Source of the DNA: Pontibaca salina
GTDB lineage: Bacteria > Pseudomonadota > Alphaproteobacteria > Rhodobacterales > Rhodobacteraceae
Length of the DNA: 64,000 nt
Assembly (NCBI RefSeq): GCF_016307205.1
Contig: NZ_JAEIJD010000001.1
Span: 478,031 to 542,030, forward strand
Reading direction: 5' to 3'
The notes beneath the pieces are model-generated. The model saw only the letters and a program-made list of their open reading frames with translations, did not search any database and was not told where the DNA came from. Of this stretch, positions 48,186 to 57,834 are shown in pieces; within the stretch, counting starts at the first letter, position 1, and the number at the start of each line of letters is the position of its first letter. The position numbers and the translations under genes were made by a program.

Positions 48186-49472
48186 TTACTGTTGGTGCTT
48201 CTGCGCCCCATCCTGCATCAGTTCATGCTGTTTTTGATAAAACCGATTTTCGGCACGGATGATCGCACGATCGAACGTTATTTCCGAGCGCTTGATCTTG
48301 CTTTCGATAGGCATCACGGGCTCACCGATAGACACGGCAATCTGGAAAAGATCATTGTCCCGGTTCGTGAAAGTCATGCCCATAAGGCCGCTGCGAACGC
48401 TTTCCTCGACCAGCGAAGGATCCAGATCTGTTATATCTGAAATACACAAAAGTACGCCATTCCCGGTATAGGCCATTAATCGCCCATCTAATGTGCTCTG
48501 AACCACCCCGGCAACTTCCCGCAGAATGCGCTCAAACATTTTTGATCTGGTGATGGCATGGATATTTTCGATGTGATCAATCTTGACAGCAGTTACGTGA
48601 ACTTTGCTCAGCTGCTCTCGTGAAAGTTGGGCCACATAATTGCTCGCAGCAGCAAGCTCAATGAGACTGGCATTGCCATCAATCCTGATCTTATCAGGCA
48701 AGGCGAAGGGGCGATGATGCCCGACATCGGCGCGATGACCCGCTGTTTCTGCCATGGCAGAGCTCCGCCGCTGAGCGGTTATCGATTCCTCGGCAAACTT
48801 GAGGCGATCAGTTAGCTCCGTTATGTCAAATGGCTTGGTCGTATAGTCCGTGGCCCCGGCCTGAAAGGCGCGGTCCATGTATTTTATGTCACGCATCGCA
48901 GTGAGCATAATAACTGGAGTATCCCGGTACGTCGGTATTTGCCGGACACGCGCACAAAGCTCAATGCCGTCAATCTCGGGCATATTGATATCAAAAAGCA
49001 GACAATCGAAAACGGTGTTCTTGCTGGTCAACGCCTCCAGCGCAAGTTTCCCGTTAGCGACTGTAGTCAGGTCTGAATAGCCGCCCGTGGCAGCAATCAT
49101 GGGTATCAACTCCAGCACGGAGGGATCATCGTCAACGGCGAGTATCCTGAAGGGCGGAGCAGATTCGCCGCTTTCGACCACCCGAGGAGCAGGCCGCTCA
49201 TGTCTCTCCAGATCCTCGCCCTCCGAGGCAGGGGGCGAAAGTGGGGCGATTACCTCTACTTCGGCATCCAGAACATCTTTATTGGACGGTGCCTCTGGCT
49301 CCGATTCGAGCGCGCCAATCGCGAAGCGCACCAGTGGTACCGTGATCATCCCGATAGCCCCAACCAAGCTGTAAAGGGCTAACGCCGACCAGATGCTTGC
49401 CCCCGATACGAGCGCTGAAACTAAGGCCAAGAGGCCCGTCAAGATTCCAATAACGATGTATCCGATAATCAT
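48186..49472 (-). CDS. Membrane-anchored response-regulator-like protein
   Basis: This 428-residue protein has two N-terminal hydrophobic segments (about residues 3-23 and 27-53) and a Pro/Glu linker. A receiver domain (about 108-230) has acidic residues 114-116, phospho-acceptor Asp161 in LFDINMPEIDG, Thr191 and Lys213. The C-terminal domain (about 260-410) resembles a GGDEF fold (VTAVKIDHIENIHAITRSKM...), but where GGDEF is expected it reads YTGNGVLLC, so it should be catalytically dead. ATG start with GGAG eight bases upstream. It is divergent from a histidine kinase gene, its probable partner. Confidence 0.8.
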   Translation of the reverse strand: MIIGYIVIGILTGLLALVSALVSGASIWSALALYSLVGAIGMITVPLVRFAIGALESEPEAPSNKDVLDAEVEVIAPLSPPASEGEDLERHERPAPRVVESGESAPPFRILAVDDDPSVLELIPMIAATGGYSDLTTVANGKLALEALTSKNTVFDCLLFDINMPEIDGIELCARVRQIPTYRDTPVIMLTAMRDIKYMDRAFQAGATDYTTKPFDITELTDRLKFAEESITAQRRSSAMAETAGHRADVGHHRPFALPDKIRIDGNASLIELAAASNYVAQLSREQLSKVHVTAVKIDHIENIHAITRSKMFERILREVAGVVQSTLDGRLMAYTGNGVLLCISDITDLDPSLVEESVRSGLMGMTFTNRDNDLFQIAVSIGEPVMPIESKIKRSEITFDRAIIRAENRFYQKQHELMQDGAQKHQQ

Positions 49473-49721
49473 CTATACAGCTCCTACGGACACTTGTTTT
49501 AGTGTAAAGCCTAGAAGGCGAACTCACACAAGGCCGATCAACCAGCAGCCGCATATTTTAATTATACACGTAGAGAACGAGAAACAGATATACAAGTATC
49601 TTGATCAAGCCCCGGCGCGCTTGCTGCCAGATGATCGTCACTGGTTGTGAAAATAGCGCGCTTCGCGCTATAGATAGCTCTGCTTCAGCCCGCAGCGAGC
49701 GGATGACAAGGATCAAGATTG

Positions 49722-51137
49722 ATGCCGGAAAAACTGAGCGCTCTCTGGGAAAGGTCCGTGGGTTTGCTGACCGCACGTCTGTCGCTGAGCAGTGCCATGG
49801 CTCCAGAGCGCAACCCCGCTGTGTTGATGCGTCAGATCCATGATTATACAGCAGTCACCAAACGTCTCTTAATGCAGAGATTAACCATCTATTCAGCCGC
49901 GCTTATACTTGCTGCCTTCTATTATAGTGTGGCTGTGGCTATTGCTTCTGGTGTATTGGTTATCATCTCGGAAATCTTTGACTACGTTGTCGCAGATAAA
50001 ATCATTGCTATAGGCGAGGACCGCAGCGAGAACATTTCTTGGTATCTCGCACTTATCCATATCGGCGTCTTTTTAAACGCTGGTGTTATCATATTCTACA
50101 CCGTATCGATCGCGCTTATCCAAGGACCGACCACGCATTTCTTGCCGTTATTCTTTCTTTTTGCGGCGGCACTGTTTGCCGCAATGAATAGCCACCAGAT
50201 TGTATCAGTTTTGATGGTACGATTGTCTTTATATGGCTCGATATTCTTGAGCATCCCGATCTGGGATATTTATATCACGTCCGCCCCTTTGACATCTGAT
50301 CTGTGGGCGCAGCTTTTTACGAGCATCTTCGTCTTGTACTTCATCATTGATTGCTCTGTTGTTTACTTTCGTTTGTATCAAAAGAACCTTTTGCAGATGG
50401 AGATTTTACGGCGCGACAATGAGAGAACCAGAGCGGTCTCTGAAACCAAGACACAGTTCCTTGCGACGGTAAGTCATGAGTTGCGCACGCCCCTGACCTC
50501 AATCAAAGGATCATTGGACCTTGCAAACTCAGGGGCTCTTGGAGAGCTTCCCGAGGGTTTCTCACGTTTACTTGAGATTGCACAGAGCAATGCTAATCGT
50601 CTGAATGTATTGATTGATGACCTTCTGGACCAACAGAGTATGGAAGCGGGCCAGATGAAGTATGATTTCAAACCGGTTCAGCTATCAAACTTCATCCACA
50701 GGGTCCTTTCAGTTAACCGACCATTCGCCGGGAAGTTCGATATTAAATTGCACTATACTCCTGTCGACGACGACATTTTTGTAAAAGCCGACCCCGAACG
50801 CTTGGAGCAGGTTCTTTCAAATATATTGTCGAACGCAATCAAGTTTTCCGAGGCAGGTAGCGAAATTCAGGTGTCTGTCGATGTAGGCCCTGAACGAGTG
50901 CGAATGAAGGTGAAGGACTCCGGAGTGGGGTTGTCTGACCTGGATCACGATCTCGTTTTCGACCGGTTTAGCCAAGTAGACTCTTCGGATCGCCGCAAGG
51001 TGGGGGGAACCGGCTTGGGTATGGACATCTCGCGGCGCATCGTTGAAGCGCACGGGGGAACGATCGACTATTACGCCAATAACGAACGGGGCACCACATT
51101 TTTTGTCGACTTAGCCCGACTTGACCATCAAGCATAG
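49722..51137 (+). CDS. Six-helix membrane histidine kinase
   Basis: This 471-residue kinase has about six hydrophobic helices between residues 55 and 215, forming an unassigned integral membrane sensor. HisKA follows with His252 in VSHELRTPLTS, then HATPase with N-box NILSNAIKFSE, G1 DSGVGLSD and G2 GGTGLGMDISRRIVEAHGG. ATG 49722 is chosen because AAGGA lies nine bases upstream; the TTG just before it is less likely. The gene and its divergent neighbour have visibly lower GC than the rest of the window. The signal is unknown; with helices but no periplasmic domain it may sense the membrane. Confidence 0.88.
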   Translation: MPEKLSALWERSVGLLTARLSLSSAMAPERNPAVLMRQIHDYTAVTKRLLMQRLTIYSAALILAAFYYSVAVAIASGVLVIISEIFDYVVADKIIAIGEDRSENISWYLALIHIGVFLNAGVIIFYTVSIALIQGPTTHFLPLFFLFAAALFAAMNSHQIVSVLMVRLSLYGSIFLSIPIWDIYITSAPLTSDLWAQLFTSIFVLYFIIDCSVVYFRLYQKNLLQMEILRRDNERTRAVSETKTQFLATVSHELRTPLTSIKGSLDLANSGALGELPEGFSRLLEIAQSNANRLNVLIDDLLDQQSMEAGQMKYDFKPVQLSNFIHRVLSVNRPFAGKFDIKLHYTPVDDDIFVKADPERLEQVLSNILSNAIKFSEAGSEIQVSVDVGPERVRMKVKDSGVGLSDLDHDLVFDRFSQVDSSDRRKVGGTGLGMDISRRIVEAHGGTIDYYANNERGTTFFVDLARLDHQA

Positions 51138-51490
51138 CGGCGCAACCACCACGCCAACGGCATCGGTACACTCTAGACCCATTGATTTTGCTCTGACCAT
51201 CTGAACTGCTGCTCCAAAAGAGGAGATGAGTGATTTCTCTGGTTAACTTTCACATCCTGGCAGGTGGTAGGGATTCTTCTTCCTGACCACCTCTTCCCGG
51301 CGGCTCATTCCCTCGACAAGAGCAGCGTGACGAACGCGCCCATACAAATGCACCTTCTCTCAATTCCGCCTTCAACCAAAAGGAAGCGATTAACAGGACA
51401 GATCAATCGACTCGTCTGCGACAAGCCAATCGCGCCGCTCACGGGGTGCAATGTTTCACCGGCACTCTCACTGGTCCGTCTCAGCCTGTG
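51138..51490. other. Intergenic stretch, nothing recognised
   Basis: These 353 bases lie between the convergent histidine kinase and ABM-domain genes. Frames here are short and lack ribosome sites. No clear terminator or RNA gene was seen. Confidence 0.4.
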
Positions 51491-51841
51491 TCACTCGTTA
51501 TCGTGGGCAATAAGCGAATCCTTCGGTACCTCGGCGCGCTGCTGCATGCCGTAGTCGCGGACAACCTGCGCCACTCTAATCCTATAATCGTGAAAAACCT
51601 CTGATCGGCCCATTGCTTGCGCCATGCGATGTTTGTCTCGCCGCCGCCACTCGGCGACTGCTTCCTCATCTCGCCAGAAAGACATAGACAAGATCCGATT
51701 AGGATCGGATAAGCTCTGGAAGCGCTCGACTGAGATAAAGCCATCTATGTCGTCGAGTAGCGGTCGCAAATCAGCGGCTATCTCAAGATAAGAATCATAC
51801 TGCCCGGCAATCGGTTCTACTTCAAAAATAACCGCAATCAC
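51491..51841 (-). CDS. ABM-domain (antibiotic biosynthesis monooxygenase-like) protein
   Basis: This 116-residue protein has a ferredoxin-like ABM fold: IAVIFEVEPIAGQYDSYLEIAADLRPLL, then GFISVERFQSLSDPNRILSMSFWRDEEAVAEWR and the HRMAQAMGRSEVFHDYRIRVAQVVRDY strand/helix. Translation starts at GTG with GGAGG five bases upstream. Family knowledge: the fold includes small monooxygenases and heme-degrading enzymes as well as proteins of unknown role. No substrate can be given. It stands alone. Confidence 0.85.
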   Translation of the reverse strand: MIAVIFEVEPIAGQYDSYLEIAADLRPLLDDIDGFISVERFQSLSDPNRILSMSFWRDEEAVAEWRRRDKHRMAQAMGRSEVFHDYRIRVAQVVRDYGMQQRAEVPKDSLIAHDNE

Positions 51842-52201
51842 TTTAGCCTCCCCCTTACTTCCCTCGAAATGCTGAGCAATTCCCCTTTTATCGGAGATGT
51901 GCTTGGCGTAAATGAAGTTACTCGTTGCACCTTCTGATCAAGTTGCTTGATATCACTTTCGCCCCAGCAGTCCACCGCGTCTCAGACCCGAAGCGAAAAG
52001 AGTCAGTTTCCCGGTGTAACGCTAGAAAATGTGTTGGGGCATGGGCCGCTAACTGCACGCGGCTTGTCCACGCCGAACACCTCGCGGTTTGGAAAGATGA
52101 GAATTGCGGCCCGTTAACGACGCCATGATCTGCCGGCCCTCTGGGCCGCCACCAGCTTTCAGCTATATCCGCCGACGGACAATGCGGTGCCATTGCGACG
52201 C
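51842..52201. other. Intergenic stretch upstream of the ABM gene
   Basis: These 360 bases lie between the ABM gene and the end of thyA. A 67-codon plus-strand frame at 51925-52128 has no ribosome site and no recognisable pattern. It probably holds the ABM promoter. Confidence 0.4.
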
Positions 52202-53098
52202 CTATACCGCGACATCCGCCTTGATCGCGGCGTGAGGCGCGTATCCTTCCACCTCAAAGTCTTTAATCCGATAATCGTCAATACTTGCCGCATGGCGGAG
52301 AAGTTTCATCCGAGGAAACGGACCCGGTTCTCTTGCGAGCTGTTCGCGCGCTTGATCTAGGTGATTGAGGTATAGGTGGACGTCCCCACCGACCCAAACC
52401 AGTTCTCCGGGCCGCAATCCGGCCTGCTGGGCAAGCATTAGCTGGAGGGCTGTGGCGCCGACGAAATTAAATGCGGCGCCGAGCAGCAGATCAACCGAAC
52501 GTTGGAATAACAAGCAGTTAAGGCGCCCGTCAGACGTCACGTGATATTGGTACACCATGTGACACGGCGGCAATGCCATCGTTCCAAGTTCGGCGACATT
52601 CCAACCGTGGAAGAGCATCCGGCGGCTCGTAGGGTTCTCGCGCAGCGTTTGCACCAAGTCGCCAATTTGATCGTGCTCGCGGCCGTCAGCGCCAAGCCAG
52701 CGCCGCCACTGCTTGCCATAAACCGGGCCAAGTTCACCCCAACGGGTGGCGAAAGCGTCATCCTCGACAATCCGCTTTTCGAACTTCTCCTGCGATATGG
52801 CCTCGCCGGTCTCGCGGCGGTAAGCCGCAAGCGGCCAGTCGGACCAGATCCGAACATTCTCGCGGAGCAGCGGCTGGATGTTTGTGCCACCGGTCAGGAA
52901 CCAAAGCATCTCCCTCACCGCCGTCTTCCAGTAGACACGCTTTGTCGTCAGGATTGGTGCGCTGCCGTCTGAGAGATCGAAGCGTAGCATGGCGCCGAAT
53001 ATGGAACGTGTCCCCACTCCCGTCCGATCAAGCCGCTCGTCTCCGTGATCAAGGACTTGCGCAAGCAGGTCAAGGTACTGGTGTTCTGGATGGCGCAT
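52202..53098 (-). CDS. thyA: Thymidylate synthase ThyA
   Basis: This 298-residue enzyme has DRTGVGTRSIFG and the folate/dUMP-binding core, with catalytic Cys in LPPCHMVYQYHV near residue 181 and RSVDLLLGAAFN. It is longer than the 264-residue E. coli enzyme because of an insertion near residues 92-115 (AYRRETGEAISQEKFEKRIV). ATG with GGGAG eight bases upstream. Reaction: methylene-tetrahydrofolate-dependent methylation of dUMP. No dihydrofolate reductase gene follows. Three 16-bp tandem repeats lie 66-113 bases upstream of the start. Confidence 0.95.
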   Translation of the reverse strand: MRHPEHQYLDLLAQVLDHGDERLDRTGVGTRSIFGAMLRFDLSDGSAPILTTKRVYWKTAVREMLWFLTGGTNIQPLLRENVRIWSDWPLAAYRRETGEAISQEKFEKRIVEDDAFATRWGELGPVYGKQWRRWLGADGREHDQIGDLVQTLRENPTSRRMLFHGWNVAELGTMALPPCHMVYQYHVTSDGRLNCLLFQRSVDLLLGAAFNFVGATALQLMLAQQAGLRPGELVWVGGDVHLYLNHLDQAREQLAREPGPFPRMKLLRHAASIDDYRIKDFEVEGYAPHAAIKADVAV

Positions 53099-53163
53099 GT
53101 TCGTGGCTCCCGCTGCACGGATCGTAGAGAGTTAGACCCTACGAAAACTAATGGGGTACTTCC

Positions 53164-53211
53164 AGAGCCGCTATCCATCAGAGCCGCTATCCATCAGAGC
53201 CGCTATCCATT
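53164..53211. repeat. Three tandem 16-bp direct repeats upstream of thyA
   Basis: The unit AGAGCCGCTATCCATC occurs at 53164-53179 and 53180-53195, and with a final T at 53196-53211. There is no spacer. The array lies between the divergent thyA and glycosyltransferase genes, so it could bind a regulator or be simple slippage. Confidence 0.9.
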
Positions 53212-53489
53212 GATAATAGCCTGTTGCACGCCCCAAGCATGGGTCGCCATGCGGACCTAAAGCCCAGGCATCCGTATGGGTTGATAGAAAAGACAGAGGC
53301 GAGCATACTCGATTATGGACCAAACGGACCAAGAGGGGAACGTTCCTACCTCCGACACTGTTCGGTATATTTGCCGTGTCGGGCAGTGTTTCCTACCTCG
53401 CTCAGGAGCCACCTCATCCATGAGACCCAAGTAAAACCTTCGGGCACCTGTCATAGCGGACTTCACCAATTCGAGAGGCGCTCGCGGAT

Positions 53490-54857
53490 ATGCACAACAA
53501 ATCATCCACCAATATTGATGGCTTTGAAACGGCCTCGCCCAGCGAAGACGCGAAGAAAACAGTCGCCAGCAAGCGTTTTAAGGTTCTTGTCATCGCCGAG
53601 GCCGCTAATCCTGAACTGGTAAGTGTTCCGCTGATCGGATGGTCGATCGCCAAAGCGTTGCGTGCCATTGCGGATGTGCATGTCGTCACCCAAACGCGCA
53701 ATCGGGATGCCATGCTACGGGCAGGATGGATTGAAGACAAAGATTTTACCGCTATCAACTCTGAATCCGTTGCCCGCCCACTCTGGCGCATCGGCGAAGT
53801 TCTGAGCATGGGCGAAGGTAAGGGCTGGACAACCAAACAGGCGATTGGCGCAATCTCCTATGCTTGGTTCGAACGGCTTGTTTGGCGGCGGTTCGGGGCA
53901 CGCATAAAGGCTGGTGAATGGGATATCGTGCATCGAGTCACCCCGCTGACACCGACGCAGTCAAGCTTTATCGCGCCGCGCTGCAACAGCGCCGGCGTGC
54001 CTTTTGTCCTAGGACCCTTGAATGGCGGAGTGCCGTGGCCGGCGGGTTTTGGCGCCGAGCGACGGCGCGAACGCGAATTTTTGTCCTATATACGAGGAGC
54101 TTATAAAATCCTTCCTGGGCGGGCGGTCACACTGAGCGCTGCTGCCGCAATACTTGTCGGCTCGCGTTACACCATGAGTGAAATCCCGAAAAAGCATCAT
54201 GATCGCACGATCTATCTGCCTGAAAATGCGATTGACCCGGATCGCTTCAATGCCCGCGCATCACCCGGCACCGCGGGCTTGCCGTTGAAAGCCTGCTTTG
54301 TTGGACGCATGGTACCTTATAAAGGCCCGGACATGCTGATTGAAGCCGCAGCCCCGCTGCTGCGCGACGGGCGCATGGTTCTTGAGATGATTGGCGATGG
54401 ACCAATGATGGAGGACCTGAAAACAACCGTGCTGCGCGAGAACGTGGCTTCGGCGGTTCACTTTCACGGCTGGTTGGCACATCGCGAGGTACAGGATGTG
54501 ATGGTCGGCTGTGACCTTCTAACCTTTCCATCAATCCGCGAATTCGGTGGCGGTGTCGTGCTCGAAGCAATGGCTTTGGGTGTCCCACCGCTCGTCTTGG
54601 ATTATGCTGGGCCTGGTGAGCTCGTCACTTCGGACTGGGGATATAAACTCCCCCTTGGCACGCGTGCTGAAATTGTCTCTAAATTGCGGACCGCACTGGA
54701 AAAACAGGTCACAGATGTAACCGACTTGCAGCGCACGGGAGATGCCGCTCATGCACGCGTTGCTGCGGCGTTCACCTGGTCAGCAAAAGCAAAGCAAATA
54801 GAACAAGTTTATGAATGGGTGCTGGATAGATCCGGACCGCCACCGCTGCTGTTGTAG
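53490..54857 (+). CDS. GT4-family glycosyltransferase
   Basis: This 455-residue GT-B glycosyltransferase has a typical second domain: CFVGRMVPYKGPDMLIEAA near residue 270, MIGDGPMMEDL, FHGWLAHREVQDVM and the family-4 motif REFGGGVVLEAMALGVPPLVLDYAG with the two Glu that bind the nucleotide-sugar. The N-terminal domain has KVLVIAEAANPELV and VHRVTPLTPTQSSF. It is a retaining glycosyltransferase, probably for polysaccharide or glycolipid, but the acceptor is unknown. No other polysaccharide genes are next to it. Confidence 0.88.
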   Translation: MHNKSSTNIDGFETASPSEDAKKTVASKRFKVLVIAEAANPELVSVPLIGWSIAKALRAIADVHVVTQTRNRDAMLRAGWIEDKDFTAINSESVARPLWRIGEVLSMGEGKGWTTKQAIGAISYAWFERLVWRRFGARIKAGEWDIVHRVTPLTPTQSSFIAPRCNSAGVPFVLGPLNGGVPWPAGFGAERRREREFLSYIRGAYKILPGRAVTLSAAAAILVGSRYTMSEIPKKHHDRTIYLPENAIDPDRFNARASPGTAGLPLKACFVGRMVPYKGPDMLIEAAAPLLRDGRMVLEMIGDGPMMEDLKTTVLRENVASAVHFHGWLAHREVQDVMVGCDLLTFPSIREFGGGVVLEAMALGVPPLVLDYAGPGELVTSDWGYKLPLGTRAEIVSKLRTALEKQVTDVTDLQRTGDAAHARVAAAFTWSAKAKQIEQVYEWVLDRSGPPPLLL

Positions 54858-55129
54858 AGCGACACCCCCAAGTGTCATGCAGGCCCGCGGCGCACACGGG
54901 ACGGACAGTCCAGCCGCGCCCGACCTTGCCACGCGGCAGCGGGTGCCCTGGGGCCGCGCCACGTGGCGCTCCGCTGCCACTGAGGCATCGTGAAATTCCG
55001 GCAATCAACGACGGCTGCTTGCAACCGCAGTTGCATGCAGCATAATCAATCACGCAATCCGATCAAATTACTTCCAAAGCTCAATTCGCCCTGAAGCCTC
55101 ATTTTATCGAACGACGGCCAATAAAACCT

Positions 55130-56377
55130 ATGCCCAGATCAATCAATTTATCCTCCTACCTGGACCCCAGCTATACTGAGCCAGCGATCGCGTTCTGCCT
55201 CCTTATCGTCATCGCAATCATTGCTAATTTCGGCGTAAAGCGGCTTCTCCTGAAGGGGGTTGAGCGGCTGGTCCAGAACACCTCTTTTGGCCAGGATCAA
55301 GAGCTGCGCCGTCATGCGGTGATCAAGCGGGCGGCAAATGTCATACCGCTCATTGTGATCTCGGCCGGTGTCAAAGCGATCCCCGGAGTTCCCCCGAGCG
55401 TGGCTTCCGCAATCAATATCGTGACGCAGGCCGCGATCATTCTGAGTGTCGCGCTGGTTTTCGTCGCAGTGGCTTCGATTGTGGATGTGATTTATCACCG
55501 CCGAGAAGATCGGCGGCAATCCTCGCTCAAGGGCTATTTCCAGCTCGGTAAAATCATCATCTACGCCATTGCGGCAATCCTGATCGTGGCAGTTCTGACC
55601 GGCCGCTCCCCAACCATCTTGCTATCGTCGCTCGGTGCGATGGCCGCAGTTCTGATGTTGGTCTTTCAGGACACGATCCTCAGCTTCGTTGCCGCGTTGC
55701 AGATTTCGTCCAACGATGTGGTCCGTCAAGGAGACTGGATCTCGATGCCCTCGGTTGGTGCCGATGGGGACGTGATCGAAATCGGGCTGCACATGGTCAA
55801 GGTCCGTAATTTTGACAAAACAATCACCTCAATCCCCACCCGCAAGCTTGCGACCGAAAGCTTTGCCAACTGGCGCGGGATGCAAGAGTCGGGTGGTCGC
55901 CGGATCAAACGCTCGATCCATATTGACCAACACTCCATACGCTTCCTGGATGAGGATGATCTGAAGAATTTTGCGCAGATGGCCCTGCTGCGTGATTATA
56001 TCGCGAAGAAAGCCACGGAAATCGAGAACTGGAACGAATCGCTTGGTGCAGAAGCGGACAACCCCGCCAATACCCGCCGGCAAACCAATATCGGCTTGCT
56101 GCGCGCCTATCTTAAGCTTTACCTGAAGTCCCATCCGGGTATCCATCAGCACATGACGCTAATGGTCCGTCAGATGGAGTCGGGTCCAACAGGGGTTCCG
56201 CTGGAAATTTACTGCTTCACCAATACGACCGCATGGGCAGCGTACGAAGGCATTCAGTCGGATATCTTCGATCACATTCTGGCAACCCTACCTGAATTCG
56301 ATCTGGCAGTGTTCCAACAATTGGCTGGCACCGATATCCGCGGGGCCAGACGGAAGGCGCTAAAGCTAGCCGCATAA
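55130..56377 (+). CDS. YbdG-like mechanosensitive ion channel
   Basis: This 415-residue MscS-superfamily protein has about five hydrophobic segments in the first 170 residues, the pore helix region LSSLGAMAAVLMLVFQDTILSF, and the MscS beta domain SNDVVRQGDWISMPSVGADGDVIEIGLH. The GGRRIKRSIHID element and the 415-residue length match E. coli YbdG (miniconductance channel). It lies in the inner membrane and would release solutes under hypo-osmotic stress. The stop is 26 bases from the stop of the convergent NCS1 permease. Confidence 0.9.
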   Translation: MPRSINLSSYLDPSYTEPAIAFCLLIVIAIIANFGVKRLLLKGVERLVQNTSFGQDQELRRHAVIKRAANVIPLIVISAGVKAIPGVPPSVASAINIVTQAAIILSVALVFVAVASIVDVIYHRREDRRQSSLKGYFQLGKIIIYAIAAILIVAVLTGRSPTILLSSLGAMAAVLMLVFQDTILSFVAALQISSNDVVRQGDWISMPSVGADGDVIEIGLHMVKVRNFDKTITSIPTRKLATESFANWRGMQESGGRRIKRSIHIDQHSIRFLDEDDLKNFAQMALLRDYIAKKATEIENWNESLGAEADNPANTRRQTNIGLLRAYLKLYLKSHPGIHQHMTLMVRQMESGPTGVPLEIYCFTNTTAWAAYEGIQSDIFDHILATLPEFDLAVFQQLAGTDIRGARRKALKLAA

Positions 56378-56403
56378 GCGGCTAGGCCGCGGCCGTCATA
56401 GAT

Positions 56404-57834
56404 TCAAACGAGATGTGATTTCTTGCACAGAACATAGTAAATTACCCCACCCAGTGCTGCGCCAATGATCCAAGCGTAACCGGCAAGTGCGCTGAGGAAT
56501 GGAACCCAGACTGTAGCAACCGAAAACACTGCGGCGATAGCAAAGGCAACCAGCCCATTGTCGTTCCATCCATTGCCAAAGTGATAGACCCCGCCGTCCA
56601 TATTGTAGAGATCAGCAGGATTCAGCTTTTGTCTCCGCAAGGCATAGTAATCAGCGATCATGATTCCATAAAGCGGGGCAAGCGTTGCGCCAAGCGTATT
56701 GACAAAGCCGCTGATGCCGAACTGGCTGATGAAACTCGTCCACAAGCCGCCGATCACCAGCGCAAAGCCCGATGTAATCAACCCGGCTTTTCGAAAGCCG
56801 ATCCTTGATGGCGCAAGATTGGCGATGCCGTTTACGGCGGGAATAAAGTTCGCAACAAGGTTGATACCAACTGTCGCTGCGAAGAAGGTTATGGCCGCAA
56901 TGATGCCAAGGATCACACTGTCGGTACGCTCGACGATATCCGTCGGATTGATGATCTTTTCACCATAGACGACCGCAGCACCCGCAGTCGTGAGCAAGGC
57001 CAGCGCCGAGAACAAGATCATGTTAAGAGGCAACCCGGCGAGATTTCCCAAGGTCATCGCCCTTTTGTCTTTTGCATATCTTGAGAAGTCACTGAAATTG
57101 ATCATAACAGCGGCGAAATAGGCCACCATGGTTCCAATGATTGCAATGAAGCCATTAAACTCGGTGCGCCAAGTGGCATCGGGGTTGACAAAGATCGTCT
57201 GTGCCCGCGACAGCATTTGGCCATCCGATTTGAACCAAAGGACGATCACCAGCCCAATCATAATGGCGTAAACAAATGGACCCGCAATATTCAGAAAGGT
57301 CTCGACCCAACCCATACCGCGCCAAAATATCACGATATGGAAAGCCCAAACCATAACGAACGCTGCCCAGTCAATAGCGTTGAGGCCAAGGAACTCGGCG
57401 CCCCCGGAAATGCCGGTTAAGGAGCGGACCAAAAGCTCAATGGCAGTCGACGCAAAGTAGACCTGCACACCGTACCAAAAGACTGCAACTATGGCGCGCA
57501 AGACGGACGGTAGTTTCGCACCGGCTGTTCCCATACTGGCCCGCGCAAACACCGGATAGGGTATGCCATAACGTTCTCCTGCGGCCCCGGAGAGATTGAC
57601 CAAAAACATGACGAGAAACGCGGCTGAAATAAGCGCCGCGAAGGCGGTCCAGCCACTGACCCCGAAAGATATGAAAAGCGACGCGACCAGTGAATACCCG
57701 AAGAGCGATTGAATATCGTTTGCCCAGACGTTGAAGATCGCGAACCAGCCCCACGACTTCTCTTCTTGGGTTACCGGATTCAAGGTGCCGTGGTCGCCAC
57801 CTAACTCCGCTTGCTCCACAATTGCTTCTTGCAT
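56404..57834 (-). CDS. NCS1-family nucleobase/cation permease
   Basis: This 476-residue membrane protein has about 12 helices. WGWFAIFNVWANDIQSLFGYSL, the GIPYPVFARASMGTAGAKLPS segment and the NFSDFSRYAKDKRAM loop are typical of the cytosine/purine/uracil/allantoin permease (NCS1) family. ATG with GGAGG six bases upstream. Substrate not readable; family members take nucleobases, hydantoins, allantoin or thiamin precursors with a cation. No catabolic gene is adjacent to help. Confidence 0.9.
   Translation of the reverse strand: MQEAIVEQAELGGDHGTLNPVTQEEKSWGWFAIFNVWANDIQSLFGYSLVASLFISFGVSGWTAFAALISAAFLVMFLVNLSGAAGERYGIPYPVFARASMGTAGAKLPSVLRAIVAVFWYGVQVYFASTAIELLVRSLTGISGGAEFLGLNAIDWAAFVMVWAFHIVIFWRGMGWVETFLNIAGPFVYAIMIGLVIVLWFKSDGQMLSRAQTIFVNPDATWRTEFNGFIAIIGTMVAYFAAVMINFSDFSRYAKDKRAMTLGNLAGLPLNMILFSALALLTTAGAAVVYGEKIINPTDIVERTDSVILGIIAAITFFAATVGINLVANFIPAVNGIANLAPSRIGFRKAGLITSGFALVIGGLWTSFISQFGISGFVNTLGATLAPLYGIMIADYYALRRQKLNPADLYNMDGGVYHFGNGWNDNGLVAFAIAAVFSVATVWVPFLSALAGYAWIIGAALGGVIYYVLCKKSHLV

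Noticed and set aside
51925..52128. 67-codon plus-strand frame between the ABM gene and thyA
   Set aside because: No ribosome site and no conserved-looking pattern.
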